From Notamacropus eugenii (lineage: Eukaryota; Chordata; Mammalia; Diprotodontia; Macropodidae), in assembly GCF_028372415.1 (NCBI RefSeq), contig NC_092872.1, forward strand, positions 393,350,853 to 393,414,852: 64,000 bases of DNA. Reading direction: 5' to 3'. The position numbers and the translations under genes are program-made. The notes under the pieces were generated by a model that did no database searches, was not told where the DNA came from, and saw only the letters and a program-made list of their open reading frames with translations. Shown here piece after piece: positions 10,302 to 21,036 of this stretch; the first letter of the stretch is position 1, and each line of letters begins with the position of its first letter.

Positions 10302-13300
10302 TTAAATGATTACAAAAGATCTACAAACAAAACCTCAAGGAAAAATATAACATGGGCAAAAGTTCAACTAGAATTCCTGAAAGAGATGAAACAAGGGCTT
10401 TTAAAAGAATTTTAAAAGATTTTATAAATGAAATGAGAGTGGTAGAGGAGAAAGTGGAAAAGAAATGAGAGATATTGAAGAAAAATTTGGAAAGAGAATT
10501 AAAAGCTTTGCACAAAGGACACAAAAAACTTTTAAGCACCAAACTTCCTGAAAATTAGAATGGACTGAAAAGAAAATAATGTCTTCATGAAATAGCAAGG
10601 AATACTAAATCAAAGTTTAAAAAATAAAAAATTAGAAAAAATGTTTTACAAAACATTATTTCTTTTAGCAAAAACAATGAACCTGAAAAAGAGATAGAAT
10701 GATATTTTGAGAATTATTGGACAACTTAGAATCCATGAATAAAAAGGAATCTATACATCACATTTCAAGAAGTCATAAAAGAAAATTGCCAGATCTCTTA
10801 GAACTTGAGAGTAAAAAGGAAATACAAAGATTACATTGGTCACCTCCTGAAAGAAAGCCCAAAATAAAAACTTCCAGGAATATTATAACCAAAACTCAGA
10901 GCTTCCAGGTCAAAGAAAAGATGCTGCATGTAATAAGAAAATGCCAAGGAGAAATAGTCAGGATCACACAGGATTTAATAGCCACAACTATAAAGAAGTA
11001 GAGACCTTGGAATACAAAATTCCAGAAGACAAAAAATATAGTCCTAAAACTAAGAACCAATTATCCAACAAAACTGAATATAATCCTACAAGTGATAAAA
11101 AAAAAAAGTTCTTCAATGAAATAGAGATTTTAAACAGAGAGTTGCATGGACACTTTAAAATACAAACAACAGAAATCAAGAGAAATATAAAAATGTACAC
11201 ATGAAAAACAATCACAGGAGAATAAATAAGGATAAAAAGTTAGATCTTGAGAAATTTATAAGAAAAGAAAGAATAAGGACCTGTGATTGTATGTTGAGTA
11301 AGATTAGAAGAAGGACAGGAGAGCAAAAGGAGATTATGCTAAACCTAGAGGACTGATATTCAGCCCCTTCCTTCACTCTTTTTCTTTATATGGGCAGTGG
11401 GGAGAGGGAATTTGAGTAAAAAGAAGAGAAGTATCAAAAAATGGGATGGATAAAAATATAAAATTAATAAACTTATCTATGAATGTAAATAGGATGTATT
11501 CACTCATAAAGCAGGAGGTAGTAGAATGGATTAGAAAGAGGAAAAAGAAAATATATGATTTACAGAGAACACACTTGAAACAGAGAAAGATGAACATAGA
11601 GTTATAATAAGTTACTGGAGCAAAATTAGCTAAGATTCAGAAAAGTTTTTTAAAAGGTAGGACTGAAAAGCATGATCTCAGAAAAGGCAAGAGAAAATAT
11701 GCACAATTAAAAGAGATAAAAAAAGGAACCTACATTTTGTAGAAAAGTATTATAGATACTGAATTAATATCAATATTAGATAAATATGTATCAAATGATA
11801 AAGCATCTAAATACTTAAAGGAAAAGTTAAATGAGTTATAGGAAGAGACAGTAAGACTATAATAATACATACAACCCTAATGTACTCCCGGTTAGACCTA
11901 GATAAATATAAACAAGAAAGATGTTAAAAACATGCATAGAATTTTAGAGAACTTAGATAATATAGACTTCTGGAGATTACTGAGTTGGAATAAAAAGAAC
12001 CATACAAATTTCCTAATTTTGTATGGCACATTTACAAAACAAATTTATTAGAGCATAAAAACCTCACAAAAGAATAGACAAATGAAATATTAAACACATC
12101 TCTTGAAGACCACAATGTAATGTAAACTATATTGATAAAGGACACCAAAGAAACTATTAAAATTAATTTAGAACTAAATAATTATATAAAATGAATGGAT
12201 AAAAGAATGAACCATAGAAATAACAGATAATTTCATTAACATTAATGACAATAATTAGAAAACACTCCAAGTTTTGGGATTCAGAAAAAGAAGGAAAATT
12301 TAAATCTCTAAACAATTCCATCAATAAAAAAGATAAAGAATGACTCCATAACTGAGAATGCAACTGAAGAAAACTAGAAAACCAACAAACTTTAAAATTC
12401 CAATTAAATAGCAAAAAAGAAATCCTAAAAACCAAAGAAGAGATTAATAAAATTAAAAGCAATAAAGTTTCATAGCAAAATAATAAATAAAACTTGGAGC
12501 TTTAAAAGAATAGTGGATAAACCATTAGTTATCTTGATTTCTAAAAAGAAAAATCAAATTTCCAAAATCAAAAATTAAAGAAGCAAATTAATAAAAGACA
12601 AAAGAAATTATTAGAAACTATTTTGCTCAAGAACATACCAATAAAACATGATCCAAATTAAACAAATAAATATATATATAAAAATATAAAATGCTCAGAT
12701 TAACACAACAAGAAATAGGGGGGTTAAATTAATCAGTTACAAAAAAGAAAATCAGTCAAAAATTAGCTCTCAAAGAAAAAATGCAATCAGACAAATTTAC
12801 AAATGAATCATATCAAACCCTTAAGAAACAGTTAATTCTAATATTATATAAATTGCTTGAAAAAATTGGAAATGAAGGAATCCTACCAAATTTTACATAT
12901 GGTAGAAATATGATTATATTTGATAATTTGATTTGATAAAATTGATATTTATCTGAAGGAAAGTCAAAATGGGGGGGAGGGGGCACAGACGGAACTGGAA
13001 ACCAATATACCTAAAGAATATTAATGCCTGTTGAATAGCATATTGAATGTTGATGAATAAGAATATTGACTTATGCTGGGAACTTACGGTTGGTTCATTT
13101 TTAAGAAAACAGAGAGAGAGAGAGAGAGAAAATTAATCATATTAATGACAAGAAAACAAAAACATCAATAGATGCATTAAAAAATATTGTTAATGAGATA
13201 CAACATTCAACAACAATCCTAGAAATCATAGGAATAAATAGATCTACTACTTCATATAAGTAATACCCATCTAAAATCAAGATCTACCATTATTTGTAAT

Positions 13301-14205
13301 GGAGATAAAATGAAGGCCTTTCCAATATGATTGGTATAAAGCAAGGATGTCCATTATTACCAATACTGTTCAATGTGGCACTATAAAGGTTAGTTATGGT
13401 AACAAGCCAAGAAAAAAGAATTCAAGGAATAAACATAGACAAAGAGAAAACAAAATTATCTTTTTTGCAAATGTCATTATGGTTTACTTAGAGAGCCTTA
13501 GGGAGTCAATAAAAAAGCAAATAACAATAATTAACAATTTATAAAAAGTGGCAAGAAATAAAAAAAATACACACAAATCATCATCATTTCTGTGTGTTTC
13601 CAATAAAACCCCACAGGAAGAGATACAGAGAGAAATTCCATTCAAAATAACTAAAAAGAATAAAATCTGTGGGAATTTATCTGCTAAGACACATAAAAAC
13701 TACGTGAACGCAATTACAAAAACTATTTCCAGAAATAGTAATCTCAATAATTAGCAATCTCAAATAATTGTTCGTGGATAAACAAGACAATATAATAAAA
13801 CTGACTGGACTATACAAACTAATTTGTTTCTTCAGTGTCATGTCAACCAAATATAAAAGGATTGTTTTGTAAAGCTAGAAAAAACAATGACAATACTCAT
13901 CTGGAGCAAAAAAAGGTCAAGAATATCAAAATAAATAATGAAAAAGTGGAAAGCAAGAAGACCTGGAAGTATGATATCCCAAACTATGCTATACAACAGT
14001 AATCACCAAAACAATTTCACACTGGTTGAATAATATAGAGATTCAATAATTGAATATCCTAAATGCATAAGACATAAAAACAAATGAGCACAATAGCCTG
14101 GAACGTAATCAACTCAAAGATCCCAGCTATTGGGAGAAGAACTCACTATTTCATAAAAACTTTTGGGAAAACTGGAAATCAGTATAATAGAAAATAGGTG
14201 TAGTC

Positions 14206-14820
14206 AAAAATATTTACAGTAGCTCCTTTTGTGATGTCAAAGAACTGGAAATTGAGGGGATATCCTTCATTTGGGGAATGGCTGAAAAAGTTGTGGTATA
14301 TGAATGCAATGGAATACTATTGTGCTATAAGAAATGATGAACAGATAGACTTCAGAAAAACCTACAAAGACTTAAATGAACTGAGGTTGAGTGAAATGAG
14401 CAGAAATAGAACATTGTACAAGGTAATAGCCATATTGTGTGATGACTGACTTTGATAGACTTAGCTCTTCTCAGCAATGTAAAGACCTAAAATAACTCCA
14501 AAAGACTTGCAATGGAAAATGCCATCACATTCAGAAAGGAATATGGAGTTTGAATGCAGATCAAAGCATACAGTTTGTTCTCTTTTTTTTTGTTCTTTAG
14601 ATTTGTTTTGTTTTGACTTTTTCTTTCTCATTGTTCCTCCCATTCATTCTAATTCTTCTATACAACATGACCAATGTGAAAATATGTTTAATAAGAATGT
14701 ATATGTAGAGTCTATATCTGATTGTGCTGCATTCTGGGAAGGGAAAAAGGTGAGGGAGGTAGAGAAAATTTCAAACTTATGGAAGTGAATGTTGAAAATT
14801 AAAAATAAGTTAATTTACAA
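14206..14820 (+). mobile_element. L1 3' end, first of two tandem copies, nested in L1-A
   Basis: It opens at 'aaaaatatttacagtagctcc' and runs through the ORF2 C-terminus ('gggatatcc..ttcatttggggaatggctgaa', 'tggaatactattgtgctata') and the 3'UTR ('gaatgcagatcaaagca') to the A-rich tail at about 14790-14820. It lacks all upstream ORF2 and breaks L1-A in mid-ORF2. Confidence 0.8.
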
Positions 14821-15403
14821 AAAAATATTTATAGGAGCTCTTTTTGTGGGGGCAATCAATTGGAAATTGAGGAAATGTCCATCAGTTGGGGAATGGCTGA
14901 ACAAGTTGTGGTCTATGAATGTAATGGAATACTATTGTTCTATAAGAAATGGTGAGCAGGTGGATTTCAGAAAAATATGGAAAGACTTGCATGAACTGAT
15001 GCTGAGTGGAATGAGCAGAAGCAGAAGAACACTGTACACAGAACAGCAATGTTGTGCTTTGAGCAACTTTATTACTTATCTCTTCTCAGCAATGCAATGA
15101 TCTAAGACAATTCCAAAAGATTCACTATGGAAAATGTTATCTATATACAGAGAAAAATCTCTGGAGTCCGAATGCAGATCAAAGCACACTATTTTCTCTT
15201 CCTTTGTGCTTTTTTTTCTTTCTTATAGTCTTTCCCTTTTGTTCTGATTCTTCTTTCACAACATGACTAAAGTAGAAATATGTTAAATTTGACCATATAT
15301 GTATAGCCTATACCAGATTGCATGTTGTCTTGGGGGAGATTAGAAATCAAAATCTTACAAAGGCAAATGTTGAAAACTAAAAATAAATTAATTGATTAAA
15401 AAA
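14821..15403 (+). mobile_element. L1 3' end, second tandem copy
   Basis: It repeats the same L1 segment from the same 5' breakpoint ('aaaaatatttataggagctc') to its own A-rich tail ('aataaattaattgattaaaa'). The two copies differ at many positions. L1-A resumes immediately after it; 'agaaaatatagtc' (15404-15416) resembles 'agaaaataggtgtagtc' (14189-14205) and is the likely target duplication. Confidence 0.8.
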
Positions 15404-15416
15404 AGAAAATATAGTC

Positions 15417-15903
15417 CAACATCTTACACTATACATCAAGATAAGGTCAAAATACACACCTAACTTAGACATAGTAAAGTAAGCAAATTAGGGGAGCAAA
15501 GAAGAAATTATTTCAGATTTATAAGCAGAAAGAAAATACATGACTAAACAAGAAGCAGAGAGGATCACTAAAGTCAAATTGGACAATTTAATAATAATAA
15601 TAATAATAATATAATAATTAATTACATGAAATTAAAAATACCTTTTTTCACAAACAAAATCAATACAGCTAAAAGTAGAAGAGAAGAATATAAATGGAGG
15701 AAAATATTTATACCAAGAGTCTGCGATAATGGTCTAATTTCCAAGATATATGGGGAATTGATTTATATTTAAAAGAATAAAAGCAATTCTCCTATTGATA
15801 AATAGTCAAAGTGCATAAGCAGATAGTGTTCATATGAAGAAATTCAAGATATCAAGTCATATCAAAAAAAATTCTACATTGCTAATAATTAAAGAAGTCA
15901 ACT
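15417..15903 (+). mobile_element. L1-A, downstream ORF2 segment
   Basis: It continues the ORF2 order broken off at 14205: 'caacatcttacactatacatcaag', then 'aagcaaattaggggagcaaag', 'tctgcgataatggtctaattt' and the 'aatagtcaaagtgcataag' block. A (TAA)n run at 15590-15618 lies inside. The L1-A 3' end is missing; the sequence passes into the opposite-strand L1-B. Confidence 0.75.
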
Positions 15904-17035
15904 TTCTTTTCAAATTATTTCATTTGTTAATTAAATATTTTTAATTTCATGTAAAAAATTAACAATCATTTTTTTTTTAATTTGGATATTCATATTCTCA
16001 CCTTCCTTGCCCCTTTCTTTTCCTTGAGACAGGCAAGCAATTTTAGGTCAATTGTGCATGGAAAATAATGCTACTAGCCATCTTGCAAGAGAAAACCCAA
16101 ATAAAATAAAACAATAAAGCAAACTTTTTAAGAGTAAGTTTTGATCTCTATTCAGAGTTGATCAGTTCTCTCTCTGGAGGTGAATAGCATTTTTCATTAT
16201 TGTCTTTTGAAATTATCTTGGATCACTGCCATGATCACAGTAGCTAGGTCTTTCATACTTGGTCATCCTTACAATATTGCTGCTGTTGAGTAAAATGTTC
16301 ACATTCTGCTCTCTTCACTTTTTAATCAGTTTATATAAGTCTTCCTAGGTTTTTTCTGGAAAACTGCATCATCCTGTTCATCATTTCTTAAGCAAAATAG
16401 TATTCCATCACAATTATATACCACAATATATTCAGCCATTCCTCAATTATTGGGCATTGCTTTAATTTCCAATTCTTTGCCACCACAAAAAAGCTATTAT
16501 AAATATTTTTGTACAAATGGGTCCTTTTCCCTTTTTTTGATCTCTGATACACAAATTTAGTAACTATACTGTTAGGTCAAAGGGTGTGCACAATTTTATA
16601 GCTCTTTGGGCCTAGTTTCAAATTGTTCTCCAGAATGGTTGGACCAGTTCACAATTCCATCAAGAGTGGGTTTGTATTCTTTCAGTTCCCTCCAGAATTT
16701 GTCCTTTTCCTTTTCTGTCATGTGAGCCAAACTGATAGGTATGAGGTGGTATTTGTTTTAATTTGTATTTCTCAAATCAGTAATGATTTGAAATATTTTT
16801 TCATGTGACTATCGATAGTTTTTATTTTTTCTTCTGAAAATTTCCTGTCCATATTCTTTGACCATTTATCAACTGAAGAATGGCTCTTATTTTTATAAAT
16901 TTGTCTCAATTCCCTCTATGTTTGAGAAATGAGGCCTTTATCAGGGAAACTTACTGCAAAATTTTTGCTCAATTTGCTGTTTTTCTTTTAATTTTGACTG
17001 CATCAATTTTGTGTATTTGTACAAAATTTGTGTAT
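15904..17035 (-). mobile_element. L1-B: 5'-truncated L1 3' end, opposite strand
   Basis: Read on the minus strand it gives the end of ORF2 ('ctgtgaactggtccaaccatt' type, 'tgaggaatggctgaatatattg', 'atggaatactattttgc') and then the 3'UTR with 'gatcaaaacttactctt' and a terminal A-rich tail at 15904-15975. It meets L1-A tail to tail. About 1.1 kb remains. Confidence 0.8.
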
Positions 17036-17094
17036 TTCATGTAACTGGAATTAACCATCATGTGGCCAACCTAATTTTACACTTGTGCAAATTT

Positions 17095-17215
17095 AAACCC
17101 AGAGAGGTTAAATTATTTGCCCATCATCATATGGATGGGAAGTGGTAAAGCCATAATATGAGCTTGGTCCTATGACTCCAAAGTTAAATGTCCTACTTCT
17201 TCTATTTGCCTTGCT
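17095..17215 (-). repeat. MIR-type SINE
   Basis: Inverse MIR core: 'cccagagaggttaaattatttgcc', then 'tcctatgactccaaagttaa'. A short, decayed copy. Confidence 0.65.
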
Positions 17216-17224
17216 ATCTCCTTT

Positions 17225-17700
17225 AATATTCTCTTCATTCATTTTAGTGGATAATAAAATTATCCATATTTTTCTCCATTCTTCTAAGGTCTTTCCTTCT
17301 TTGTAATGTCTTAAAAATGCTCTTTCAATGCTTTCAATATTGTGTTACCTACAGCATAGATTTCCTTAACATATGCTTCTGTTGGGTCCATCTCTTCTTC
17401 CAAACTTAATCTTCTTAAGTGCCATTTCAGCTTTCTCATACAGCACATCAGAGACCAATTTGTTGGAGCCCAAATGTAGTGATTCTTCTGTCACTGATGA
17501 TGAAAATAGATTGTTAGAGAAATGCTGACAAATGTGTTCCCTTTTACATCTATTTTTTGTCCTCCTGCCAGCTTTGAATACACTTGGAATAACAATGCTT
17601 AGTTGGGCCTCAGACCAAGCTTTCTGTAGATTTCTTTATTGATTATTGAATTTTGGGGTATAGTTCCCCACATGTGATCTAGCTTGTTTTCTTCCTATTA
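17225..17700 (-). mobile_element. Probable RTE/BovB-type LINE fragment
   Basis: On the minus strand one frame reads about EKAEMALKKIKFGRRDGPN, followed after a gap by EEWRKIWIILLSTKMNEENI. The E.A..ALKK.K.G...GP pattern and the later EEW+K..I.LL block are the pre-RT and RT-1 signatures of RTE-type LINEs. Stops separate the blocks. No 3' end is seen, so the family call is tentative; another RT lineage is possible. Confidence 0.45.
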
Positions 17701-17745
17701 AGTTCTATGCCAAGTTCACGCTATCTACAGTGCTTATCCAAGAAA

Positions 17746-17747
17746 TG

Positions 17748-17803
<56 letters not shown>

Positions 17804-17822
17804 GTAGGTAGGTAAATAGATA
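17746..17822. repeat. (GATA)n microsatellite
   Basis: A second GATA array of about 15 units, ending in 'aataggtaggtaggtaaatag' (a GGTA variant). Confidence 0.96.
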
Positions 17823-18793
17823 GTCATGGATTAACTCAATTGAATTGACCATTCTGGTTAACTAATTGTATGTCATATTCTGAGCTATATGTATTCTTGA
17901 CTTATTTTTTCTCTCATGTGTATTCATTCCTAATCCAATTATCGGTAAAAGGCTATCAAATTAAACCTTATTATGTATCTGGTTTTTCTTTTCCCACTGA
18001 GTTTTAGGCAATTCCTTTCTCTCCCTCTGTCTACTCTGCTTTCTCACCAGCATTATTAATTATTATAGTGCCACTATGTTTGACCTCTGATACCTCAACC
18101 CCTAATATGTTACATAAGGAAGGAAAAATAACCCTTTAAAAGAAGTAATAAAGAAGAATAGCTTAACCTAACCAAGTACACCTGGAAGAATTTTTTTTTC
18201 TCTAGGCAGCACTCAGAGATTTAATTTTAAAATCTCTCAAAAAAGGAAAAGATATCAGATGGAATAAAAAAGTCATGAAAAATATAATTACCACCCCCAA
18301 AGGCAACAATGAAGATATCATTAATAGCATCCATCAATCCACATGATTATTTTCTTGTCTCTAAAATATCATTAAGCAAATGATCTACAATATAACAAAT
18401 ATATCCTTGAGGGACCATGGACAACAAACAGGATTAAACAAAATTAAATAAGAAGTGGGCTGGATTGAATGTTCAAATATAAAGTTATCCATTACAAATG
18501 AGGAAAAAAATCTTTCAATGTGAATATTCTGATGGGAAGACTATATGATTTTAAATCACAGAATGTCACCATCTCCAAAAAATAAAAACATTGAAAGCGA
18601 TCTAAAGACCAATGGATGGGTGTATATTGGATATAAATAGAATCCAGCATATTACCTATTGATGAATTACACACACAAACCCAATATCCTTTTGAATTTC
18701 TACCAGCAAAGTGTTGCTCAAGGAAGGATCTCCTGTCACTACCACCAGACTCCACAGTAGTTATACTCAGTAGTTATATATTGCCTCTATGAT
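17823..18793. other. Unassigned stretch
   Basis: AT-rich with no clear family. An 87-codon minus-strand frame at 18492-18755 has no recognised protein content. Part of this may be further RTE debris, but I cannot show it. Confidence 0.4.
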
Positions 18794-19662
18794 ATGGCTC
18801 AGGAAAGCTGCTAAAAATCAAGAAAATGTCTTCTTCCCAAGAAATTAAAAGACAGTGAAGATCAGGACACAAATTTAATAGAAAAGAAATAGAAAAGAGG
18901 GAAGAAAGGCAAGACAGCCATGGCTAATTCAGCAAAGAAGGTACCATGAGCCAAAATAGTCATTGTTGCTTCTATACATGGCAAGAAGCAATCATAACTC
19001 CCAGTAAGAAAGCAGCAGTTTTCCAAGCTAACAGAACAGAAAATGGTAAGAATGCCAAGAAAGAGGTCAGTGAATCTGAAGAGGATCACAATGAAGAAGA
19101 TAAGGATGAAGCATTTATGCCATTCAAAGTGACAGAAGTGGGAGTAGCTTCATGTAAATGAGACTGAGGATTAGGAGGAAGAGGACAGTAAAGACCATGA
19201 GTGATATGAGAGTAACACTGAAGAGGAAGCTATAGATACCATCACAGCTGCAAAAGGAAAGGATACTTCTGTAAAACTTATTCCTGTAAATACCAAGAAG
19301 TCTGAGGAACAGGAGAAAGAGAAAGTGCCTATCAAGGAAGTACCTAGAAAAAGAAAAAAGGGAAATGGACAAATAAAATGCCCCCACAGTCAAGAAACAG
19401 AAATTAGAAGTTGAAGCATCTGTGTATTTTAATCTCTTCATTGGAAGCCTGAACTTCAACACAACTGCTTCTGAAGTAAAAACTGCAATTATTGATTTAT
19501 TTTCCAAAAAATAATGATCTTGCAGTTAGGGATATATGAAATGATTACCACAAAATTTGATTACGTGGAATTTGAATCAGGCAAAGAAATGGAAAAAGCC
19601 CTGGAACTCAGTCACTCAAAAATCTTTGGCTATGAAATGAAGCTTGAAAAAGAAAAAAAGAA

Positions 19663-19701
<39 letters not shown>

Positions 19702-20585
19702 TTGATTTACAAAGACACTCTTCATCAAGAATCTGCCTAATTAAGTAATTGAAAAAAAAGTCAAGGAAGTGTTTGAAGATGCTATAGAAGTTACATGGGA
19801 CAACCAAGGGAACTGCCTACATTTAATAAAAAGCAGACATGAAAAAGGCCCCCAAAGAGAAACAAGAAACAAAGATTGCTAGCCAGTCTCTTAAACTAGG
19901 TTACACACAAGAAAAAGGTCAAGGGCAAGAGGATTTAAGAGACAGAAAGAGTAATTCCAAGAGTGGGAGCAAGATTAGTGGATTCAAATACAATCATATT
20001 GAATAACTTCACCTCCAGTATCACTGATGAAAGTATTTGAGAAGGCAGCATCTTTTGACTGGCCTCAAAACAACCAAGGCAAACCTAAAAGGTTATCTGC
20101 ACCATTTGTTGAATTTTCCTCTGTCGAAGGTGCAAAAGAGGGTTTGAGTTCTTATAACAATGTGGAAATTCAAGGCAGAACATTAGTTTGAAGGTAAAAG
20201 AACAGAAAACAATTAATGAAGCCGCACAGAACCAGTCCTACAAAACTTTGCTTGTCAAAGGTCTACCTGAATATGCCAAAGAAGAAACACTGAAACAGTC
20301 ATTTCATGGTTATGTTGGGGTGAGGATAGTCTCCAACAGGGAGTCAGGGTTATTTAGAGGGTTCGTATTTGCGAATTTCAACTCAGAGGATGCTAAAGCT
20401 GCTTAAAGAGGCCATGGAAGATGGGGAGACTGATGAGAACAAAGTAATTCTGGCCTGAGTCAGTCACAGTTGTCTTTAGAGGCCATGGTTGTTGAGGCAA
20501 ATTTGGTGGCAGAGACTGGGGAAATTTTAAAGATCAGGGTGACTTCTTAGGAGATAGAGGAAAATCTCAGGCTTCTTGGTTATTT
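18794..20585 (+). pseudogene. NCL: Processed pseudogene of nucleolin
   Basis: Nucleolin is a nucleolar protein with an acidic, lysine-rich N-terminus, four RRM domains and a GAR tail, acting in rRNA synthesis and processing. The copy follows the cDNA from the start codon (18794; 'atggctcaggaaagc' versus the NCL start) without introns. The basic KKAA repeats and NGKNAKKE are at 19000-19070, and the acidic stretches at 19070-19240. RRM1 (FNLFIGSLNFNTTASEVKT) is at about 19421-19640, RRM2 at about 19705-19860, and RRM3 at about 19990-20195. RRM4 (KTLLVKGLPEYAKEETLKQSF, then RIVSNRESG) is at 20236-20420, and the GAR tail is decayed to 20585. Many stops and frameshifts and several deletions in the acidic part make it non-coding. 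At 1.8 kb it is shorter than the usual 2.1-kb CDS. A CA microsatellite sits between RRM1 and RRM2. L1-mediated retrotransposition is the likely origin; no clear target duplication or poly(A) remains. Confidence 0.92.
19668..19698. repeat. (AC)n microsatellite inside the NCL pseudogene
   Basis: About 15 AC units follow the lysine-rich linker after RRM1, where the parent gene encodes KPKGKDSKKE-like sequence. Confidence 0.97.
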
Positions 20586-20689
20586 CATTCTAATTATTTC
20601 AGGTCTTTCCCTTCCTTTTCACTATGGGATAGTGAATCAAAAGGAGTTCATTTGATAAAGCAAAAAGCTGAAAGGGAAGAAACCTGGAT

Positions 20690-20815
20690 CTTAGTCTTTC
20701 CTCTGTAATTAAAGTGTTTGAACAAGTCAAAAAACCTCTCTGGGAATCTATCAGTTTCCTCCTTTGAGAAATGGTAACAATAAAATAAGTCCTACCTAAT
20801 TCATATGGCTAATTA
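20690..20815 (+). repeat. MIR-type SINE
   Basis: 'aacaagtcaaaaaacctctctggg', 'agtttcctcctttgagaaatgg' and 'aataaaataagtcctacct' follow the forward MIR core order. Confidence 0.7.
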
Positions 20816-20829
20816 CGAAACATAAATAG

Positions 20830-21036
20830 GCCTTAAGCCTGCCCCTCTTCTCCCATTAGTGAATTTCTCCTAGAATCTCCATTTTCTAAAATGATTTAGT
20901 TCCCTTTGCCTTCCTTCTCTTCCTGGCTCTGTTCCTCATTTCCTGGTCTTCAAAATCACTCTACTTCACCAGAGGCACTCATCCCCACCCCACCTCTCTT
21001 TTGTATGTTGTTTTCCCCAATTGAAATGTAAGTGCC
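20830..21036 (+). repeat. L2 3' region, left half (split by L1-C)
   Basis: 'ttgtatgttgttttccccaa' and 'ttgaaatgtaagtgcc' correspond to the L2 3'UTR just before the usual 'gagggcaggg' motif. That motif resumes at 23520 beyond the L1. Confidence 0.7.

Larger units (their letters stand above)
9387..14205 (+). mobile_element. L1-A: long old L1, 5' UTR, ORF1 and ORF2 remnants
   Basis: It begins with the L1-type start 'gacagagccaaaatggcaga'. A 5' leader of about 730 bases is followed by ORF1 relics at 10124-11200. One stretch there reads about PPERKPKIKTSRNIITKTQ then FQVKEKML, the conserved ORF1 RRM-to-C-terminal region. The ORF2 endonuclease region lies at about 11470-12150 (YSLIK.EVVEWIRK...LQRTHLK order). 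Reverse-transcriptase relics lie at 12800-13500, including 'gtataaagcaaggatgtcc'. The frames are riddled with stops and shifts, so it is dead. The element continues at 15417 after a nested insertion. Confidence 0.8.

Noticed and set aside
10124-10415. SR-repeat or poly-Glu protein (splicing-factor-like look)
   Set aside because: The repeat sits in an L1 ORF1 relic; both frames are artefacts of the GAAGCA/GAA array.
19124-19507. 127-codon minus-strand frame
   Set aside because: It is the antisense of the acidic, Lys/Glu-rich part of the nucleolin pseudogene; GAA/GAG codons read as Leu/Phe/Ser on the other strand.
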